A DNA stretch of 32,635 nucleotides. Origin: Pseudonocardiaceae bacterium (lineage in GTDB: Bacteria; Actinomycetota; Actinomycetes; Mycobacteriales; Pseudonocardiaceae). Below, piece after piece: positions 30,422-32,635 of the stretch. The position numbers were made by a program, and so were the translations under genes. The notes below the pieces were generated by a model. The model saw only the letters and a list, made by a program, of their open reading frames with translations. It ran no database searches and was not told where the DNA came from. The DNA lies in NCBI GenBank assembly GCA_009379845.1, contig WHSZ01000070.1, positions 1 to 32,635 on the forward strand, read 5' to 3'. Positions within the stretch are counted from its first letter, which is position 1. Each line of letters starts with the position of its first letter.

Positions 30422-31081
30422 GTGGCGGCTAGTGGTGCGGAGTTCGCCGGACGGCATCCGGGCTGGCCGGCGAAGCTCGGGCCGGTGACGGTGCGCGCGG
30501 GAACCGTCCGGCTGCGGCCGCCGCGACTGTGGGACGGCCGGGCGTGGAGCGAGATCCGGCTTCGGGACAAGGAGCACCTCGAGGTCTGGGAGCCGACCAC
30601 GGTCGGCAGCTGGAGCGAGCGCAACGGGCTGTCCGCGTGGCCGCCGCAGTGGGCGTCGTTGCGCTCGCTTGCCAGGCGTGGCCAGTCGCTGCCGTTCGCG
30701 ATCACGCTGGACGGCGCGTTCGTCGGGCAGATCACGGTCGGCAACATCGTGCGGGCCGCGCTGCGTTCGGCGTGGATCGGGTACTGGGTTTCCAGCCGGT
30801 CGGTGGGTGGCGGTGTCGCGACGGCCGCGGTCGCGTTGCTGGTTGATCACGCTTTCTCGGCAGGCCAGTTGCACCGGTTGGAGGCGACCGTACGGCCTGG
30901 TAATGAATCGAGCCTGCGGGTGCTGCGCAAGGTCGGATTTCGCGAGGAAGGGCTGTTCTTGCGTTATCTGGACGTGGCTGGGGCCTGGCGGGACCATTTG
31001 TGCTTCGCGATTACCGCCGAGGAAATCGGCGCCGGATTGGTCGCGAAATTGGTCTCCGAGGGCCGCGCTCAGCTGCCATGA
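30422..31081 (+). CDS. rimJ: GNAT acetyltransferase, RimJ-like
   Basis: GCN5-related N-acetyltransferase of 219 residues using acetyl-CoA. The fold begins GTVRLRPPRLWDGRAWSEIR, and ITLDGAFVGQITVGNI and YWVSSRSVGGGVATAAVALL form the core. LHRLEATVRPGNESSLRVL then carries the acetyl-CoA-contacting segment, and the terminal RKVGFREEGLFLRYL is typical of the RimJ/RimL group that acetylates N-terminal residues of proteins. The GTG at 30422 is three bases beyond the glp stop, so they are co-transcribed. Rv0995 is the positional counterpart. The substrate protein is not known. Confidence 0.92.
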   Translation: MAASGAEFAGRHPGWPAKLGPVTVRAGTVRLRPPRLWDGRAWSEIRLRDKEHLEVWEPTTVGSWSERNGLSAWPPQWASLRSLARRGQSLPFAITLDGAFVGQITVGNIVRAALRSAWIGYWVSSRSVGGGVATAAVALLVDHAFSAGQLHRLEATVRPGNESSLRVLRKVGFREEGLFLRYLDVAGAWRDHLCFAITAEEIGAGLVAKLVSEGRAQLP

Positions 31082-31106
31082 TCTTCGGCGCGCCTCCGCC
31101 GAGTTT

Positions 31107-31129
31107 GTGACTGTTGTGACTAGCGTGAC
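31107..31129 (+). promoter_or_regulatory. triple GTGAC direct repeat upstream of glpR
   Basis: GTGAC occurs at 31107-31111, 31116-31120 and 31125-31129, an exact nine-base period. It is followed by TAGTAC (31135-31140) as a possible -10. It lies in the rimJ-glpR gap of 95 bases. Regularly spaced direct repeats of this kind often bind OmpR-type regulators. The regulator is not known. Confidence 0.4.
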
Positions 31130-31176
31130 GAATGTAGTACGCCAGCCAGGAGAAATGTCGGGGGAGGTGACCGCAC

Positions 31177-32319
31177 ATGCCCAGCTCGTTGATCATCGTT
31201 GGGCTCGTGGCGGCCTGGCTCGTCGTACTGGTGCCGATGATCGCCCGCAAGCGGCAGGAGATCGCCCGCACCGCCGATTCGGCGCTCTCATCCAGGGTGG
31301 TGCACAGCGGCGGCACGCGAAGCGGGAGGCGAGAGGAGTTGGCCATGTCCGGCGCGTCCGGAGCCGACGGTCCCGATGAGGAAATCACCGCGAGCGAGGT
31401 CGAACACTTCGAAGACGCCGACGAATTCCACGGCGACGATTCAGACGACGATGGCCGATTCGAAGACGACCAGCGTGACCACGCGTACCAGGACTCCCAC
31501 TACGAGGACACGCGAAACCGTGCGGCGCAGTACGACGAGCGCGACAACGCCGAATTCGGCGACGAATTGGAAGAAGCCGGGCTCACCGGTGAGTTCGAGC
31601 CGGTAGACCGGCGGGGGCACGATTACGGCCCAGCGGAATACGCATCGGGAGACTACGGCACCGACGATTTCGGCCCCGACGATTTCGCTGCGGACGACTA
31701 CGTCGAGGACGGCTACGTCGAGCGGCAGGGTCGCGGGTACGAGTTCGACGAGGAGCGATACGCCGAGCCCCGCAGGTACCGGCCGGGTCGGGGCGGTTTC
31801 GACCCGGAGGCTGCCGCGCTCGCGGCCCGCGCCAAGTACTCGTTCCGGCAGCGGATCGTGCTGACGATGCTGATCGCCGCGGTGCTGTCCGCGCTAGCCG
31901 CGACGTTCACGCTCAACGAGGTGTGGTGGGCGCACGGCACGATCGACGTGTTGCTGGTCACGTACCTGGTATACCTCCGAAGGCAGGTGCGCTTGGAGGA
32001 GAACATCCGGCAACGCCGGATGGCCAGGCTGGACCGGGCGCGGCGGGCGGCCTCGGCTCGCCGGGCGGCGGCACCCGCCGAACCGCACGAGTACTCAGAG
32101 GTATTCGAGTACGCCGAGTATCCCGAGTATGTCGACGACGTCGAGGAGCCTCCGGAGCAGGCCACTGCGCAGCGGCAGCCGTCGCCACGGCCAAGCGCGC
32201 CTCGCCCTCCAGAGCCGCGTCCGGGTACCGTCGTGGTGGACGTGGACGATGAGGATCCCGCGTTCGACGAGCTGGGTGATCCAGCAGGGCAGCCATTTCG
32301 GCGTGCGGTTGGTGAGTGA
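31177..32319 (+). CDS. glpR: GlpR, membrane receptor of the gephyrin-like protein Glp
   Basis: Integral membrane protein of 380 residues. A first membrane segment sits at the extreme N-terminus (SLIIVGLVAAWLVVLVPMIA). A long, strongly acidic, probably disordered region follows (about 55-205) with repeated D-Y-G, D-D-F and E-D-G-Y units. Two further segments lie at about 228-247 and 252-270. The C-terminal tail is basic at first (RRMARLDRARRAASARR), then acidic and Pro-rich. The layout matches Rv0996 and the corynebacterial receptor that recruits Glp to the divisome. GGGGGAGGTGA lies upstream of the ATG at 31177. The role of the acidic linker is inferred. Confidence 0.88.
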   Translation: MPSSLIIVGLVAAWLVVLVPMIARKRQEIARTADSALSSRVVHSGGTRSGRREELAMSGASGADGPDEEITASEVEHFEDADEFHGDDSDDDGRFEDDQRDHAYQDSHYEDTRNRAAQYDERDNAEFGDELEEAGLTGEFEPVDRRGHDYGPAEYASGDYGTDDFGPDDFAADDYVEDGYVERQGRGYEFDEERYAEPRRYRPGRGGFDPEAAALAARAKYSFRQRIVLTMLIAAVLSALAATFTLNEVWWAHGTIDVLLVTYLVYLRRQVRLEENIRQRRMARLDRARRAASARRAAAPAEPHEYSEVFEYAEYPEYVDDVEEPPEQATAQRQPSPRPSAPRPPEPRPGTVVVDVDDEDPAFDELGDPAGQPFRRAVGE

Positions 32320-32328
32320 CGTGGGGGC

Positions 32329-32349
32329 CGGCCGTCGATTGGGCGGCCG
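32329..32349 (+). terminator. weak hairpin after glpR
   Basis: CGGCCG (32329-32334), nine bases, CGGCCG (32344-32349), with one extra G-C pair beyond an unpaired position, then TTGTTATG. It lies ten bases after the glpR stop and before the tRNA-Ala gene. The stem is short and the call is tentative. Confidence 0.3.
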
Positions 32350-32354
32350 ACTTG

Positions 32355-32635
32355 TTATGCTCTGCGGGCACTTTCCGGGGCTGTAGCGCAGTTGGTAGCG
32401 CGTCTCGTTCGCATCGAGAAGGTCAGGGGTTCGATTCCCCTCAGCTCCACCAAATTAGTCATTGCACGAACACCTTCCTTCGAGGCCCTGGCTGGCGATT
32501 TGTCGCTGGTCAGGGCCTTGTTTGTGTCTGCTGCTGCCTCGGCTGTCCCGTCGGTGTGGGGTTGGGGGATGCGGAAGACGGGGACGAGGGTGCTGGGTCC
32601 GGTGATCTTGATTTCAGCGATGAGGGTTTCGATCA
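32355..32635 (-). CDS. C-terminal part of a serine-recombinase-like integrase, cut by the window end
   Basis: The minus strand stays open from the window edge to a TAA at 32355-32357. Its first residues, IETLIAEIKITGPSTLVPVF followed by RIP, resemble the extreme C-terminus of large serine recombinases of actinobacterial integrative elements (the xPVFRxP ending). The frame then continues LRGIEPLTFSMRTRRATN, which is simply the antisense of the tRNA-Ala gene. Tails of this kind are common where an element's integrase gene abuts its tRNA attachment site. Only about 93 codons are visible, and the catalytic domain lies outside the window. Confidence rests on the short match and the tRNA context. 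Confidence 0.6.
   Translation of the reverse strand, partial: IETLIAEIKITGPSTLVPVFRIPQPHTDGTAEAAADTNKALTSDKSPARASKEGVRAMTNLVELRGIEPLTFSMRTRRATNCATAPESARRA
32377..32452 (+). tRNA. tRNA-Ala (anticodon CGC), CCA encoded
   Basis: Complete cloverleaf. The acceptor GGGGCTG pairs with CAGCTCC and includes the G3-U70 pair that identifies tRNA-Ala. The D arm is AGCGCAGTTGGTAGCGC. The anticodon stem TCTCG/CGAGA encloses the loop TTCGCAT with anticodon CGC. The T arm is AGGGGTTCGATTCCCCT, the discriminator is A, and CCA is encoded at 32450-32452. Its 3' half probably serves as the attachment site of the element to the right. Confidence 0.97.
32483..32518 (+). terminator. hairpin and T-rich run after tRNA-Ala
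   Basis: A 16-base stem (32483-32498 with 32503-32518; Watson-Crick plus three G-U pairs) around a four-base loop is followed by TTGTTTGTGT. It is a good rho-independent-type terminator for the tRNA on the plus strand. It lies inside the antisense recombinase frame. Confidence 0.65.

Overview
The window is high-GC actinobacterial chromosome, most likely from the Pseudonocardiaceae (Amycolatopsis and relatives). The evidence is high GC3, many GTG and some TTG starts, several genes that look leaderless, F420-type oxidoreductases, and gene order shared with mycobacteria. The genus is an inference.

Layout. At 1-1160 there is a tRNA-Arg, about 575 bases with no recognisable gene, and a small TTA-containing orphan gene. 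From 1162 to 9234 come a NarL-type regulator, a diguanylate cyclase, the envelope-stress system mprA-mprB, a deoR-galT pair, and the HtrA protease pepD. Both mprA and pepD carry the same direct repeat (CTCAG at an 11-base period) at the same distance from the start codon. From 9257 to 24875 lies an accessory block. It holds an MmyB-type regulator with three small redox or stress genes; a cell-wall glycan set resembling the mycobacterial methylthioxylose genes, followed by a two-component system; an F420-type monooxygenase with a quinone reductase; a reductive pyrimidine-catabolism cluster (aminotransferase, beta-ureidopropionase, dihydropyrimidinase, F420-type oxidoreductase); a long palindrome; and a sugar-nucleotide epimerase.

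From 24988 to 32319 the order matches what I recall of M. tuberculosis Rv0984-Rv0996: moaB2, a 58-residue ORF, mscL, a SAF-domain protein, the redox chaperone ruc/fmdB under a perfect CIRCE operator, 5-formyltetrahydrofolate cyclo-ligase, galU, the gephyrin-like divisome protein glp, rimJ and its membrane receptor glpR. A cluster of four DnaA boxes lies between the SAF gene and ruc. The window ends in tRNA-Ala(CGC). An antisense reading frame with a serine-recombinase-like C-terminus runs into this tRNA, so an integrated element probably begins here and continues past the window.

Working together: mprAB and pepD form an envelope-stress loop, ruc responds to heat through HrcA, and glp-glpR links to division. 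The pyrimidine cluster should take dihydrouracil to beta-alanine and then its semialdehyde. Its first step has no classical dihydropyrimidine dehydrogenase in the window and may be carried out by the F420-type enzyme.
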